64,000 nt of DNA from Actinoplanes ianthinogenes (GCF_018324205.1 NZ_AP023356.1:4171501-4235500), one strand, 5' to 3'. Positions 8,345 through 16,184 are shown, counted from the stretch's first letter. Notes: generated from the letters alone by a model not told the origin. Translations and numbers: made by a program.

Positions 8345-8854
8345 TCACTCAGCCGGCTTCGCGGGCGGCGGGGTGGCCTTGGCCCGCTTGCGCGGCTTCG
8401 GCGTCGCGGCGGCCTCGACGGCCTTGGCCTCCTCGACCGTGGCCTCGACGGCCTTCGGCGCCTCGGTGGCCTCGATGTCCGCGTTCACCACCTCGGCGGA
8501 CTCGACGATGCCGGTGCCGACGACCTTCTCACCGCGGGCGACCAGGGCGACGTAGGCCGACACGGCCCGCTCCTGAGCGATCTGGGCGAACGCCGTCGCG
8601 GCGGTCTGCGCGTTGCTGCGGATCGCGGCGAAGTCCGCGGTGGCAGCCTTCTGCTGGAGGGTGCTGGCCTGCTCGGCCGCCTTCTTCTGCAGCTCGCCGG
8701 CCTGCACGTTGGCGGTGCGCAGCGAGGCGACCGCGCGGTCGCTCAGCTCGGTGAGGACGGCCGGCAGCTTGCGCAGCTGCTGGTACGCCAAGTCACCGGC
8801 GCCGGCGGCGGCGTAGAGCGGGGCGGGAATCTTGGTCTTGGTCTGCTCGGTCAT
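8345..8854 (-). CDS. HbhA-like (heparin-binding hemagglutinin family) coiled-coil protein
   Basis: A 169-residue protein with the HbhA layout: an N-terminal APLYAAAGAGDLAYQQLRKLP segment, a long Ala/Gln/Glu-rich amphipathic coiled coil (about residues 25-115) and a Lys/Arg/Pro/Ala C-terminal tail. The tail is shorter and less lysine-rich than the mycobacterial adhesin, so heparin binding should not be assumed. Its ATG overlaps the TGA of the upstream XRE regulator gene by 4 bp. The XRE-hbhA-DUF2516 order is the same as Rv0474-0476. Mycobacterial homologues are surface associated or influence growth and lipid inclusions; the role here is inferred only. Confidence 0.72.
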   Translation of the reverse strand: MTEQTKTKIPAPLYAAAGAGDLAYQQLRKLPAVLTELSDRAVASLRTANVQAGELQKKAAEQASTLQQKAATADFAAIRSNAQTAATAFAQIAQERAVSAYVALVARGEKVVGTGIVESAEVVNADIEATEAPKAVEATVEEAKAVEAAATPKPRKRAKATPPPAKPAE

Positions 8855-9240
8855 TTCGTCTCCTCGGCGATCGGGGTGTCCGACGGGGCGGGCGCGTTCC
8901 GAGCGTTCTCATTGCGGAACGTCTCGTAGATCTGCGACAGGGACTGCTTCTGCGCGATCGTGAGCTCCGGGTCGACCGCGATGGCCGCCAGCACGCCCTG
9001 CTGGCCCTCACCATCGAGCAGTCCGGCCCGCAAATACATCGCGGGCGTCGACACACGCAAGGCGCTGGCGATCTGCTGGAGCACCTCGGCACTCGGCTTG
9101 CGGAGGCCACGCTCGATCTGGCTGAGGTAGGGGTTGCTCACCCCGGCCTTGTCGGCGAGCTGCCGCAGCGAGATCTTGGCGGTCTGCCTCAGGTCGCGGA
9201 TGAAGGTCCCGATGTCCTGGGGCAGGTCCTTGTTGGCCAT
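8851..9240 (-). CDS. XRE-family helix-turn-helix regulator
   Basis: A 129-residue regulator with an N-terminal HTH_3 domain: IRDLRQTAKISLRQLADKAG, then VSNPYLSQIERGLRKPSAE as the recognition helix region. The C-terminal half resembles the short conserved extension of Rv0474-type regulators. ATG at 9240 follows TAACTT (9252-9247) by 6 nt, fitting a leaderless mRNA. A 37-bp near-perfect palindrome lies directly upstream over the expected -35 region, suggesting autoregulation. It is translationally coupled to the HbhA-like gene. Confidence 0.9.
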   Translation of the reverse strand: MANKDLPQDIGTFIRDLRQTAKISLRQLADKAGVSNPYLSQIERGLRKPSAEVLQQIASALRVSTPAMYLRAGLLDGEGQQGVLAAIAVDPELTIAQKQSLSQIYETFRNENARNAPAPSDTPIAEETK

Positions 9241-9261
9241 GACTCGAAGTTAGCGCGCGGT

Positions 9262-9298
9262 GCTAGCTCCTGCAAGCAAAACGCTTGCAAGAGCTAGC
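9262..9298. promoter_or_regulatory. Palindromic operator upstream of the XRE regulator
   Basis: Two 16-bp arms, GCTAGCTCCTGCAAGC (9262-9277) and GCTTGCAAGAGCTAGC (9283-9298), flank a 5-bp AAAAC spacer with one mismatch. The site lies 22 to 58 bp upstream of the XRE start codon, covering the expected -35 region. Autoregulation by the XRE protein is the simplest reading but is untested. Confidence 0.75.
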
Positions 9299-9325
9299 GT
9301 GAAGCGCGTCACCCGTAGGGGTAGA

Positions 9326-10237
9326 TCACCAGACGGACCGGACCTCACCCACGGGAAGTCCCCCGCCCAGCACCGTCTCCTCGAGCGCCGGGGGTGTCAC
9401 GCCCAGCCGGCGCAACGCCTCCAGCAGCACCGGAACCCGCGCTCGCGCCGCGCCGTCGGAGATCTTCACCGCGATCCCCGCGACCCCCGGCACGGCCGCC
9501 GCCACCACGCCGTCCGCGCCGCGCTTCACCAGCAGCCCGGGCACCGCCCGCATCAGGATGGTGTCCGCCGACTCGGTGCCGGCGACCAGCTCCGGGCGCT
9601 CCCGCATGGCGTCCGCCACCCGCCGCTCCGGCGTGCCCGGCTCGGCGTCGACGAGTCGCAGGAACGCGCGGGCCAGCCCGGCCGGCGAGACCGCCAGCAC
9701 CGGCGCGCCGCAGCCGTCCACCCCGGCCGCGGCGATCGGCTCACCGGCGAGCTCGCTGACCGCGTCGGCGAGCGCCACCTGCAACGGGTGCTTCGGGTCC
9801 AGGTACGACTCCAGGTCCCACCCGTTCGCCACACAGGTGGCCAGCATCCCGGCGTGCTTGCCGGAGCAGTTCATCAGGATCGGCTCCGCACGGCCGCCGG
9901 CCCGCAGGTGCGCCTCCCGGGCCGCGTCGCCGAGCGGCAGGTCGGCCGGGCAGCGCAGCGCCTCCGGGCCGAGCCCCGCCGCGGCCAGCACGGCGGCGAC
10001 CCGTTCCCCGTGAAACGGCTCGCCGTCGTGGCTGGCGCTGATCAGGGCGAGGTCGGCCGCCTCGCGCGGGACCAGGCCGCTGCGCAGCATGCCGACCGTC
10101 TGGAGCGGCTTGTTCGAGGAGCGGGGGAAGAACGGGCTGTCCACGTCACCGACGCCGGGGCGGTCGGTGAACGCGACGATGCCGTGGTGCACGCTCTCGA
10201 CGAAGCCGGAGCGGACCACCTCCGCGACAACGGTCAT
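9326..10237 (-). CDS. Asparaginase II family protein
   Basis: A 303-residue member of the asparaginase_II family (PF06089), hydrolysing L-asparagine to aspartate and ammonia. Typical motifs are VVRSGFVESVHHG at the N-terminus, SSNKPLQTVGMLRSG, MNCSGKHAGML and GVDGCGAPV. ATG at 10237 is chosen because GGAGG precedes it by 7 nt and the family begins there. No signal peptide is visible, so it is cytoplasmic. It lies 52 bp after the BKACE-family gene on the same strand and may be co-transcribed with it. The gene ends 27 bp from the XRE operator palindrome. Confidence 0.88.
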   Translation of the reverse strand: MTVVAEVVRSGFVESVHHGIVAFTDRPGVGDVDSPFFPRSSNKPLQTVGMLRSGLVPREAADLALISASHDGEPFHGERVAAVLAAAGLGPEALRCPADLPLGDAAREAHLRAGGRAEPILMNCSGKHAGMLATCVANGWDLESYLDPKHPLQVALADAVSELAGEPIAAAGVDGCGAPVLAVSPAGLARAFLRLVDAEPGTPERRVADAMRERPELVAGTESADTILMRAVPGLLVKRGADGVVAAAVPGVAGIAVKISDGAARARVPVLLEALRRLGVTPPALEETVLGGGLPVGEVRSVW

Positions 10238-10289
10238 GCCGTCGCCTCCGCTGCGCTCCGGCGCCGGAATGACTCGCTCGCAAGCTCGC

Positions 10290-11123
10290 TCATCGGGCCG
10301 GCACCCCGAGCAGCTCACGGGCCTGGGCCGGGGTCAGCGGCGGCCGCTGGGCGAGCTGGGCGAAGCCGACGGCGCGTGCCACCAGCTGCATGTTCGAATC
10401 GACGGGCCGGCCCTTGGCGTACGTGATGGTGTCCTCCATGCCGACCCGCAGGTGCCCGCCGGCCGACAGCGACGCCAGCATCACCGGGATGGTGCTGCGC
10501 CCGATCCCGGTCGCCGAGAACGTGGTGCCCGCCGGCAGGTCCCGGATCGCCTGCTCGCACGCGACCAGCGCGGCCGCGGTCCCGGGCATCCCGCCCGGCA
10601 CGCCCATCACCAGGTCGACGTGCACGTGGCCGCCGGCTGGCAGCCCGTACTTGCCGAGCAGCCGTTGCAGGGTGGTGAGCTGGCCCAGGTCGAAGATCTC
10701 GTACTCCGGCACGATGCCGCGCTCCTGCATGCGGGTGTGCAGGTCGACGATGAACTCCCAGCGGTTCAGGAACACGTCGTCACCGAAGTTGACGGTGCCC
10801 ATCGTGCAGGAGGCCATCTCCGGCGCGGCGTCCAGCACGGCCAGCCGATCGGCCTCCGGGTCGGTCACCGCGCCGCCCGAGGAGAGCTGCACGATCAGCC
10901 CGGTCGACTCGCGCAGCGCGGCCACGGTCGCCCGCAGCCGGCCCTGATCGAGGGTCGGCCGGGCATCCGCGTCCCGGATGTGCACATGGATGATCGAGGC
11001 GCCCAGCGCCTCACACTCTTTCGCGGTCGCGACCAGCTCGTCCAGGGTCACTGGCAGAGCCGGAACGTCCGCCTTGCTGCTCTCCGCGCCGGTCGGGGCG
11101 ACGGTGATCAAGGTCCCGGTCAT
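10290..11123 (-). CDS. BKACE family beta-keto acid cleavage enzyme (DUF849)
   Basis: A 277-residue TIM-barrel enzyme of the 3-keto-5-aminohexanoate cleavage family, which condenses a beta-keto acid with acetyl-CoA to give acetoacetate and a new CoA ester using a metal. ITVAPTGAE opens the protein, and IIHVHIRDADARPT contains the metal-binding HxH motif. VQLSSGGAV and VGMEDTITYAKG are also conserved. ATG at 11123 gives the normal family length. The natural keto acid varies widely within the family and is not predictable here. It lies upstream of the asparaginase gene in the same direction. Confidence 0.87.
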   Translation of the reverse strand: MTGTLITVAPTGAESSKADVPALPVTLDELVATAKECEALGASIIHVHIRDADARPTLDQGRLRATVAALRESTGLIVQLSSGGAVTDPEADRLAVLDAAPEMASCTMGTVNFGDDVFLNRWEFIVDLHTRMQERGIVPEYEIFDLGQLTTLQRLLGKYGLPAGGHVHVDLVMGVPGGMPGTAAALVACEQAIRDLPAGTTFSATGIGRSTIPVMLASLSAGGHLRVGMEDTITYAKGRPVDSNMQLVARAVGFAQLAQRPPLTPAQARELLGVPAR

Positions 11124-11159
11124 GCGGCCATCCTGCCACGCCCACGGCCGCGACTCCCG

Positions 11160-11178
11160 GCACCGAAAAAAGCCCAGG
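11160..11178 (-). terminator. Weak terminator candidate after ygfZ
   Basis: On the minus strand, downstream of the YgfZ-type gene, GCCTGAACCTGGGC is followed by six T residues, rare in this GC-rich DNA. The stem is short and imperfect, so this is only a candidate rho-independent terminator. Confidence 0.35.
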
Positions 11179-11179
11179 T

Positions 11180-12217
11180 TCAGGCCTCGATCGCCGCCGC
11201 CGACTCCCCCACCGTCAGCCGCGCGTCGTCCGCCACGTTCCGCTTGAGCACCGCCGAGGCGACCATCCCCAACTCGTGGTGCCGCACCGCGGTCCCGACG
11301 AACCCGACCGCCCGCCCGTCCAGCTCGACCGGTGTCCCCTGCGCCGGCGGATGGTCGGTGGCGATCCCGTCCAGGTGCAGCAGCACCAGCCGGCGCGGCG
11401 GCCGTCCCAGGTGATGCACCCGGGCCACCGTCTCCTGCCCCCGGTAACACCCCTTGTCCAGGTGCACCGCGGCGGCCATGAACCCGGCCTCGGCGGGGAT
11501 CGTCTTGTGATCGGTCTCGTGGCCCAGCCGTGGCACCCGGGCGGCCACCCGGATCGCCTCGTAGGCCCAGAGCCCCACCCGCGGCACCCCGAGCTTCTCG
11601 ATCACCGAGGTCTTCGCGTGCCGGGGCACCAGCAGGTCCACACCGAGCGGGACGCGGCGCGCCAGGCCACCCTCGAACGGGCGGACGTCATACACCGCGG
11701 TGGCTCCGGGCGGGACGGACCCGGCGGCGAACTTCGGACCCGGCACCGCGCCGATCCGGGGCGCGGCGAGCTCCGGGAACATGTCGGCCGCGGCCGGCCC
11801 GACCAGCGACAACACCGCGATCTCGGAGGTCGCGTCGCGCGGCTCCACCCGGGTGAAGAACCGCATCATCTCCAGGTATTTCAACAACCCGGCGCCCGCG
11901 CCCGGCTCGGTGTCCAGCCACGCCGTCGTGCCGTCCTCGGTGACCAGCGCGTGGTGCTCCACGTGCCCGTGCGGGGAGAGGACGAGCAGCTCGCTGCCCT
12001 GATTCGCCGCGAGGCCGGCGAGGTGCTGGGTGGTCAGCGTGTGCAGCCAGCTCGCCCGCTCGTCGCCGGGAACGGCGAGCACATCCCGGTTCGACCGGTC
12101 GACCACACCGACCGCGGTCTCCAGGAGCCGCTGCTCCTTCATCGGGTCGCCGAAGTGCGCGGGCACGCCCGCGTCGGCCGAACTCGGGTCGAGGTCCTCG
12201 ACCATGATCACCGTCAC
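11180..12217 (-). CDS. ygfZ: YgfZ/GcvT folate-binding protein
   Basis: A 345-residue folate-binding protein related to GcvT. The diagnostic YgfZ motif KGCYRGQE is present. YgfZ proteins assist assembly or repair of Fe-S enzymes using tetrahydrofolate. GTG at 12217 overlaps the stop of the Fur-family gene by 4 bp (GTGA) and is preceded by AAGGAG at 5 nt, which makes this start nearly certain and shows translational coupling. The Fur-YgfZ pairing fits a metal or Fe-S theme. A T-rich tract beyond the stop may end transcription. Confidence 0.9.
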   Translation of the reverse strand: MTVIMVEDLDPSSADAGVPAHFGDPMKEQRLLETAVGVVDRSNRDVLAVPGDERASWLHTLTTQHLAGLAANQGSELLVLSPHGHVEHHALVTEDGTTAWLDTEPGAGAGLLKYLEMMRFFTRVEPRDATSEIAVLSLVGPAAADMFPELAAPRIGAVPGPKFAAGSVPPGATAVYDVRPFEGGLARRVPLGVDLLVPRHAKTSVIEKLGVPRVGLWAYEAIRVAARVPRLGHETDHKTIPAEAGFMAAAVHLDKGCYRGQETVARVHHLGRPPRRLVLLHLDGIATDHPPAQGTPVELDGRAVGFVGTAVRHHELGMVASAVLKRNVADDARLTVGESAAAIEA

Positions 12218-12636
12218 TCGGACTCCTTGCACTTGCCGCAGACCCCGAACAGGGAGACGTGCCCGACATCGACCCGGAAGCTGCGCTCGTCCCGCAACCG
12301 GTCGCAGACCGGCAGCAGCACCGCCGGATCCATCTCCTCGATCGACCCGCAGGACCGGCAGACCAGGTGGACATGCTGATCCTCGCCGGCCGGATGGTAG
12401 GTCGGCGAGCCGTGCGAGAGATGCGTGTGATTGACCAGGCCGAGCTCTTCCAGCAGCTCCAGCGTCCGGTACACGGTGGTGATGTTGACACCGGCGACCC
12501 GCTCGCGGACCGCGTTGTGCACCGTCTCGGGGGTCGCGTGGCCGAGCTCGTGCACCGCTTCCAGGATCAGCTGGCGCTGCGGGGTGAGCCGCAGGCCGCG
12601 CTCCCGGAGCATGGCGGCAAGCGAAGTGGCGGACAC
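12214..12636 (-). CDS. Fur-family metalloregulator
   Basis: A 140-residue Fur-superfamily repressor. LRERGLRLTPQRQLILEAV begins the winged helix, NITTVYRTLELLEELGLV is the recognition region, HVHLVCRSCGSIEE gives the metal-sensing site, and FGVCGKCKE supplies the second CxxC of the structural zinc site. Fur, Zur and Nur cannot be separated with confidence by eye. The GTG at 12636 is only 31 bp from the divergent pabC gene, so the two promoters share this short interval. It is coupled to ygfZ. Confidence 0.88.
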   Translation of the reverse strand: MSATSLAAMLRERGLRLTPQRQLILEAVHELGHATPETVHNAVRERVAGVNITTVYRTLELLEELGLVNHTHLSHGSPTYHPAGEDQHVHLVCRSCGSIEEMDPAVLLPVCDRLRDERSFRVDVGHVSLFGVCGKCKESE

Positions 12637-12667
12637 CCCACGAGCATAGTTCGCTAGTTTCACGTTG

Positions 12668-13396
12668 ATGAACGAGCAGATCCTGGTGTCGCCGACCGAC
12701 CTGATGGGCGACGGGGTGTTCGAGACGCTGCACCTGCGGCCGTCCGGGCCCTGGCTGTTCGACCAGCACCTCGACCGGCTGGCCCGCTCGGCCGAGCTGC
12801 TCGGCCTGCCGCCACCGCCGCCGGTCACCCCACCGGCCGGGCAGACCGGTGTGATGCGGATCATCTACACCCGCACGGTCTTCCACGTGAGCGTCGCCCC
12901 GATCCCGGACCAGGTGCTGCGCGAGCGCCGGGACGGCGTCCGGGTGCTCAGCGCCGATCTCGGGGTCGCGGTGGGCCGGCAACCGCCGTGGTCGCTGTCC
13001 GCGGCCAAGTCGCTGTCGTACGCCGGCAACTTCGCGGCCCGCCGCTGGGCGGCACGGAACCAGGCGGACGACGTGATCTGGACCGCGATCGACGGGTCGG
13101 TCCTGGAGGCTCCGACCGCGTCGATCGTCTGGCTCTCCGGCGACGAGCTCGGCACGGTCCCCTGGGAGCGGGCCGGCATCCTGCCCGGCATCACCGCGGC
13201 GCACCTGCTCTCGCTCGCGCCGTCGGTGGGCCTGCGCCCGGTCCGGCGCATGCTCACCCTGGACGAGCTGGCCACGGCCGACGCGATCTGGCTGGCGTCG
13301 TCGGTGCGCGGACTCGCCGAGGTGGTCACGCTCGACGGCGTGACCCGCCCCCGGTCGTCCTGGACGGACCGGCTGCTGACGCTGCTCGGCTTCTGA
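12668..13396 (+). CDS. pabC: Aminotransferase class IV, probable 4-amino-4-deoxychorismate lyase
   Basis: A 242-residue fold-type IV PLP protein. LMGDGVFETLHLR near the N-terminus and SAAKSLSYAGNFAARRWA (PLP lysine K114) are characteristic, as is the AIDGSVLEAPTASIVWL cofactor-binding stretch. The best fit is aminodeoxychorismate lyase, releasing pyruvate to form p-aminobenzoate for folate. The mycobacterial equivalent, Rv0812, neighbours the nitrobindin gene just as here. Branched-chain or D-amino-acid transaminases of the same fold are the alternative. An in-frame TTG precedes the chosen ATG. Folate also links it to the adjacent YgfZ. Confidence 0.8.
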   Translation: MNEQILVSPTDLMGDGVFETLHLRPSGPWLFDQHLDRLARSAELLGLPPPPPVTPPAGQTGVMRIIYTRTVFHVSVAPIPDQVLRERRDGVRVLSADLGVAVGRQPPWSLSAAKSLSYAGNFAARRWAARNQADDVIWTAIDGSVLEAPTASIVWLSGDELGTVPWERAGILPGITAAHLLSLAPSVGLRPVRRMLTLDELATADAIWLASSVRGLAEVVTLDGVTRPRSSWTDRLLTLLGF

Positions 13397-13499
13397 AGCC
13401 GCGCAGCCGCCCCGCAGCCGCCCTACTCGCCGGTCCTCGCCCGCCCAGGGGGCCGAGCCCAACAGTCAGCATGGCCGAGCAGGCCAAGATCGCGCCCGC

Positions 13500-13516
13500 G
13501 CCCTGTGGACAACCCG
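13500..13516. promoter_or_regulatory. DnaA-box-like site
   Basis: TGTGGACAA (13504-13512) is the complement of TTGTCCACA, the GC-shifted DnaA box of actinobacteria. It lies in the convergent gap between pabC and the nitrobindin gene. The same 17-bp context, GCCCTGTGGACAACCCG, recurs at 34797-34813. A single box does not make an origin; DnaA titration is one possibility. Confidence 0.4.
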
Positions 13517-13542
13517 GAACTGTGGGTTTCCGAAGGCGAACC

Positions 13543-14142
13543 TCAGCCGCCGACCCGCAGCAGCCGGGCCGACATGTGCGGGGTCAGCGGGCTGTTGTCG
13601 ATGGAGATCTCGTGCGCGTAGAGCAGCGCCGCCTCCACGATCCCGAACAGCCGGTGCCCACCCGTCACGTGCAGGCCGGACGGCGTGTAGGCCACCGCGT
13701 CCGTCCCCATCTCCAGCCGGGTCGTCGCCGCCTTGCCCAGATAGAGCTCGGCGACGCCGTCCGGACGGATCATCGTGGCTTCCATCTCGTCGCCGGGGCG
13801 CCCGTCGACCAGCACCGGCCGCCAGAAGCCCGACTCGGTGAGCGCCTGCCCCAGCGGCTGCGACTCGTCGTCGAGCAGCCAGGCCCGCGACTCGAAGCGG
13901 AGGAAGTCCCGCCCGTCGTGGCTGATCCGGATCTCCTGGGCGAAGTTGTAGTCCTCCTCCGCCGGGAATCCACCCTGGCCACGACCCCGCCACAGACCGA
14001 CGAACGGCAGCAGCCCGAGCAGCGCCGGATGCAGGTCGGGGCCGACCCGCAGGTCGTGGGTGTCCTCATAGGGGTAGGCGTCGACCGGCGGGGCGTTCAG
14101 CCACGGCGGCGGGCCCAGTGGGTTTTCCTGCTCGCCGCTCAC
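13543..14142 (-). CDS. Nitrobindin-like heme-binding beta-barrel protein
   Basis: A 199-residue FABP-like ten-stranded barrel of the nitrobindin family (formerly DUF1794). LLPFVGLWRGRGQGGFP is the family GxWxGxG signature, followed by FAQEIRISHDGRDFLRFESRAWL. The likely proximal heme ligand is the His near the C-terminus, H189 in LTPHMSARLL. Nitrobindins bind heme and NO or isomerise peroxynitrite in the cytoplasm. The GTG at 14142 overlaps the stop of a 34-residue membrane-peptide gene by 3-4 bp. This is equivalent to Rv0813c beside Rv0812. Confidence 0.87.
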   Translation of the reverse strand: MSGEQENPLGPPPWLNAPPVDAYPYEDTHDLRVGPDLHPALLGLLPFVGLWRGRGQGGFPAEEDYNFAQEIRISHDGRDFLRFESRAWLLDDESQPLGQALTESGFWRPVLVDGRPGDEMEATMIRPDGVAELYLGKAATTRLEMGTDAVAYTPSGLHVTGGHRLFGIVEAALLYAHEISIDNSPLTPHMSARLLRVGG

Positions 14143-14243
14143 CAACGCCCCCTCGAAATACGCATCGCCAGATAACCGAAACCGCCCGCCAGTGCGCCCA
14201 TCGCGGCGACCAGCAGGCTCACGAACCCGATCTCCGTAACCAT
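14139..14243 (-). CDS. 34-residue predicted membrane peptide
   Basis: This small gene begins ATG at 14243 and ends TGA at 14141-14139, giving MVTEIGFVSLLVAAMGALAG as its first 20 residues and ending in MRISRGRW. It has one glycine-zipper-like transmembrane helix (about residues 6-27) and a basic C-terminus, the layout of single-pass membrane micropeptides with the tail inside. Its TGA overlaps the GTG start of the nitrobindin gene (GGTGAG), so the two are translationally coupled. Conserved membrane-peptide shape and tight coupling argue that it is real. Function is unknown. Confidence 0.65.
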   Translation of the reverse strand: MVTEIGFVSLLVAAMGALAGGFGYLAMRISRGRW

Positions 14244-14256
14244 GTCCGGCCCATCT

Positions 14257-14262
14257 TATGCT
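14257..14262 (+). promoter_or_regulatory. -10 element of dsrE-like gene
   Basis: TATGCT ends 7 nt before the ATG at 14270, giving a leaderless transcript. The opposite-strand micropeptide starts only 13 bp upstream of this box, so the divergent promoters overlap. Confidence 0.55.
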
Positions 14263-14269
14263 GGCCGCT

Positions 14270-14632
14270 ATGGCACGTTTGCTGGTCGTCAAGGCCACCG
14301 CCGGCGCCGACGCCCCGGAGCGCTGCAACCAGGCGTTCAACGTGGCGACCACGGCCGCGACCGCCGGGGTCGACGTGTCGTTCTGGCTGACCGGCGAGTC
14401 CACCTGGTTCGCCCTGCCCGGCCGGGCCGCCGAGTTCCAGCTCCCGCACGCGGCGCCGCTGCCCGACCTGATCGAGGTGCTGCTCGAAGCCGGCCGGATC
14501 ACCGCCTGCACGCAGTGCGCCGCCCGCCGCGACATCGGCCCGGGCGACGTGATCCCGGGCATCCGGATCGCCGGCGCCGCCGTCTTCGTCGAGGAGATCA
14601 TGACCGAGGGCGCGCAGGCCCTCGTCTACTGA
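14270..14632 (+). CDS. DsrE family protein
   Basis: A 120-residue single-domain DsrE/F-like protein: RLLVVKATAGADAPERCNQA at the N-terminus, VSFWLTGESTWFALPG in the middle, and GRITACTQCAARRDI containing the Cys pair at the place used by sulfur-relay DsrE proteins. These small proteins often form trimers or hexamers and take part in sulfur transfer or are of unknown role. ATG at 14270 fits the TATGCT box 7 nt upstream; ATG at 14258 lies inside that box. It ends by overlapping the convergent membrane-protein gene by 7 bp. Confidence 0.82.
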   Translation: MARLLVVKATAGADAPERCNQAFNVATTAATAGVDVSFWLTGESTWFALPGRAAEFQLPHAAPLPDLIEVLLEAGRITACTQCAARRDIGPGDVIPGIRIAGAAVFVEEIMTEGAQALVY

Positions 14633-15513
14633 CCGCAGGCAGTGGTCACGCTGACCTGCAACTTCCCCCCGCTGGCATCGACAACCACCGATTCAGACCC
14701 ATTTCGGTACGCCCACCCGCCCGCACCGGACCAGACCAGCGTCACCCCACTGGGCACCCCGCGCGGCCCGCTCCCGCTCGCACCCGCCACCGACCGGTAG
14801 GTGCCCGCCGTCCCTCCCCCGGGACACGCGATCGTCTGCACCGCGACACCGCCCCCGGGCGTCCCGCCCAGCGCCGCCACCGTCTCCGCCAACGTGCCCG
14901 GCACCGCCGCCGCCGTCCCCGCCCCGGGCACCGCTGCCGATGTCCCCGCCCCGGGCACCGCCGCCGCCTCGTCCGCCGTCCCCGGACGGCACCCGGTGTC
15001 CACCGACAGCGTCAGCACCTGATCGGCCGCCTGCGCCTGCGCCTCGATCGCGATGAAGTGCCCGGCATCCGCGAAGAGCGACAACCGGGTCCCCGCGCGG
15101 GTCGGCACGACCGCCGCCCGATACCCACCCGGCAGCGCCGCCGCCACCTCGTTCAGCGCGGTCCGCGCCTGCCCCTCGGGCACATAGACGACCACGTCCT
15201 GCCCGGCAGCCGTCCCGTCCCGCACCGGCGTCAGCTCACACGTCGAGGTCCGCGGCGTCCCGAGCCGGACCACCCACGGCCCGCCCTGCGCCGCGGCCAG
15301 CAGCGTCCCGGTCGCCTCACGCAGCGCCGGCATCGCCTGCGCCAGCTCCTGCTGCTCGGGCACGGTCGCCGGATCATGCCGCACCGACCACCAGGAAATC
15401 CCGGCCAGCACCACGATCCACCCGGCCACCATCGCGGCCGGCCACCGCCGCCGGCGCTTCCCCGAAGCCCTCGGCGGCCCGATCGTCTCGCCCGGTGCCG
15501 TCACGGCAGCCAT
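14626..15513 (-). CDS. Hypothetical membrane-anchored protein
   Basis: A 295-residue protein not assigned to a family. A basic N-terminus (KRRRRW) precedes one transmembrane segment (about residues 27-45, MVAGWIVVLAGISWW), and the remainder is predicted extracytoplasmic. Around residues 190-210 there is a low-complexity VPGAGTxAAVPGAG repeat that looks like an expandable linker. The C-terminal part has two Cys residues (TIACPG, TTACGQ) that could pair outside the cell. The gene overlaps dsrE by 7 bp tail to tail. It lies 239 bp from the Nudix gene across a tandem repeat. Confidence 0.65.
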   Translation of the reverse strand: MAAVTAPGETIGPPRASGKRRRRWPAAMVAGWIVVLAGISWWSVRHDPATVPEQQELAQAMPALREATGTLLAAAQGGPWVVRLGTPRTSTCELTPVRDGTAAGQDVVVYVPEGQARTALNEVAAALPGGYRAAVVPTRAGTRLSLFADAGHFIAIEAQAQAADQVLTLSVDTGCRPGTADEAAAVPGAGTSAAVPGAGTAAAVPGTLAETVAALGGTPGGGVAVQTIACPGGGTAGTYRSVAGASGSGPRGVPSGVTLVWSGAGGWAYRNGSESVVVDASGGKLQVSVTTACGQ

Positions 15514-15526
15514 GGTGACACGCCCC

Positions 15527-15725
15527 GAACACCACCCCGAAACCCAGCGCCCACCGCCGCTACCGAACCAGCGGCCGGAACCCAGGCCCACCGCCCCGAA
15601 CCAGCCACCCGAAACTCAGCGCCCCCGCCGCCCCGAACCAGCGGCCCGGAACCCAGACCCACCGTCCGGAACCAGCCGCCTGACACGTAGGCCCACCGCG
15701 CCGAACCAGCCGCCTGACACGCAGC
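15527..15725. repeat. Degenerate ~34 bp tandem repeat
   Basis: GAACCAGC recurs at 15565, 15598, 15635, 15669 and 15703 (periods 33, 37, 34, 34) with a partial unit before it. The consensus is roughly CCACCGCCCCGAACCAGCSGC followed by CYGAAACCCAGGCC. It fills the gap between two minus-strand genes and, since 34 is not a multiple of three, is not coding. It is unrelated in sequence to the 63-bp and 42-bp repeats. Confidence 0.75.
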
Positions 15726-15752
15726 AACGCCCAGCGCTCACCCCGCCCGTCG

Positions 15753-16175
15753 TCAGGCAGCGTCCCCCGCCGCGGCCCGATACTCCGCCGACCCCAGGAA
15801 CCGGGCGATCATCTCCGCGGTCCCCGGCGTGAACGGCCGCCCCAGCACCTCGTCCCCCGGCACGAACACCATCGCCGCCCCTTCCCCGAGCACCACGTCG
15901 GCCTGCGTAGCCACCGTCCGCCCGAAGAAGTAATGCTTGACCCGCCCCTCCGCCGGCAACTCCTGCCGCGCGAAGAGGGTCAACTCCCCCTCCGCCCGGA
16001 TCCGGGCCTCCTCCCACAGCTCCCGAGCCGCCGCCTCCCCGGGCGTCTCCCCGTCCTCGATCGCTCCACCGGGCAGCCCCCACACCTCGGGGTAATACGG
16101 CGCCTTGTCGTCCCGCAGCTGCAAGAGCAGCGCCCCACCGGCCCCGACCACGAACGTGCACGAAATCTGCTTCAC
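15753..16175 (-). CDS. Nudix hydrolase
   Basis: A 140-residue Nudix protein. The Nudix box is GGAIEDGETPGEAAARELWE followed by EA, matching GX5EX7REUXEEXGU closely, and PYYPEVWGLPGG precedes it. Such small proteins hydrolyse nucleoside diphosphate derivatives such as oxidised dNTPs; the substrate is not predictable. GTG at 16175 is preceded by GGAGA. It starts 9 bp after the stop of the DinG-type helicase on the same strand, so co-transcription with this DNA repair helicase is likely, consistent with a nucleotide-sanitation role. Confidence 0.88.
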   Translation of the reverse strand: MKQISCTFVVGAGGALLLQLRDDKAPYYPEVWGLPGGAIEDGETPGEAAARELWEEARIRAEGELTLFARQELPAEGRVKHYFFGRTVATQADVVLGEGAAMVFVPGDEVLGRPFTPGTAEMIARFLGSAEYRAAAGDAA

Positions 16176-16184
16176 GGTGTCTCC

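Noticed and set aside
11180..13462. A single 760-residue frame covering ygfZ and beyond
   Set aside because: The real gene ends at the GTG with AAGGAG at 12217; the rest lies antisense to fur and pabC.
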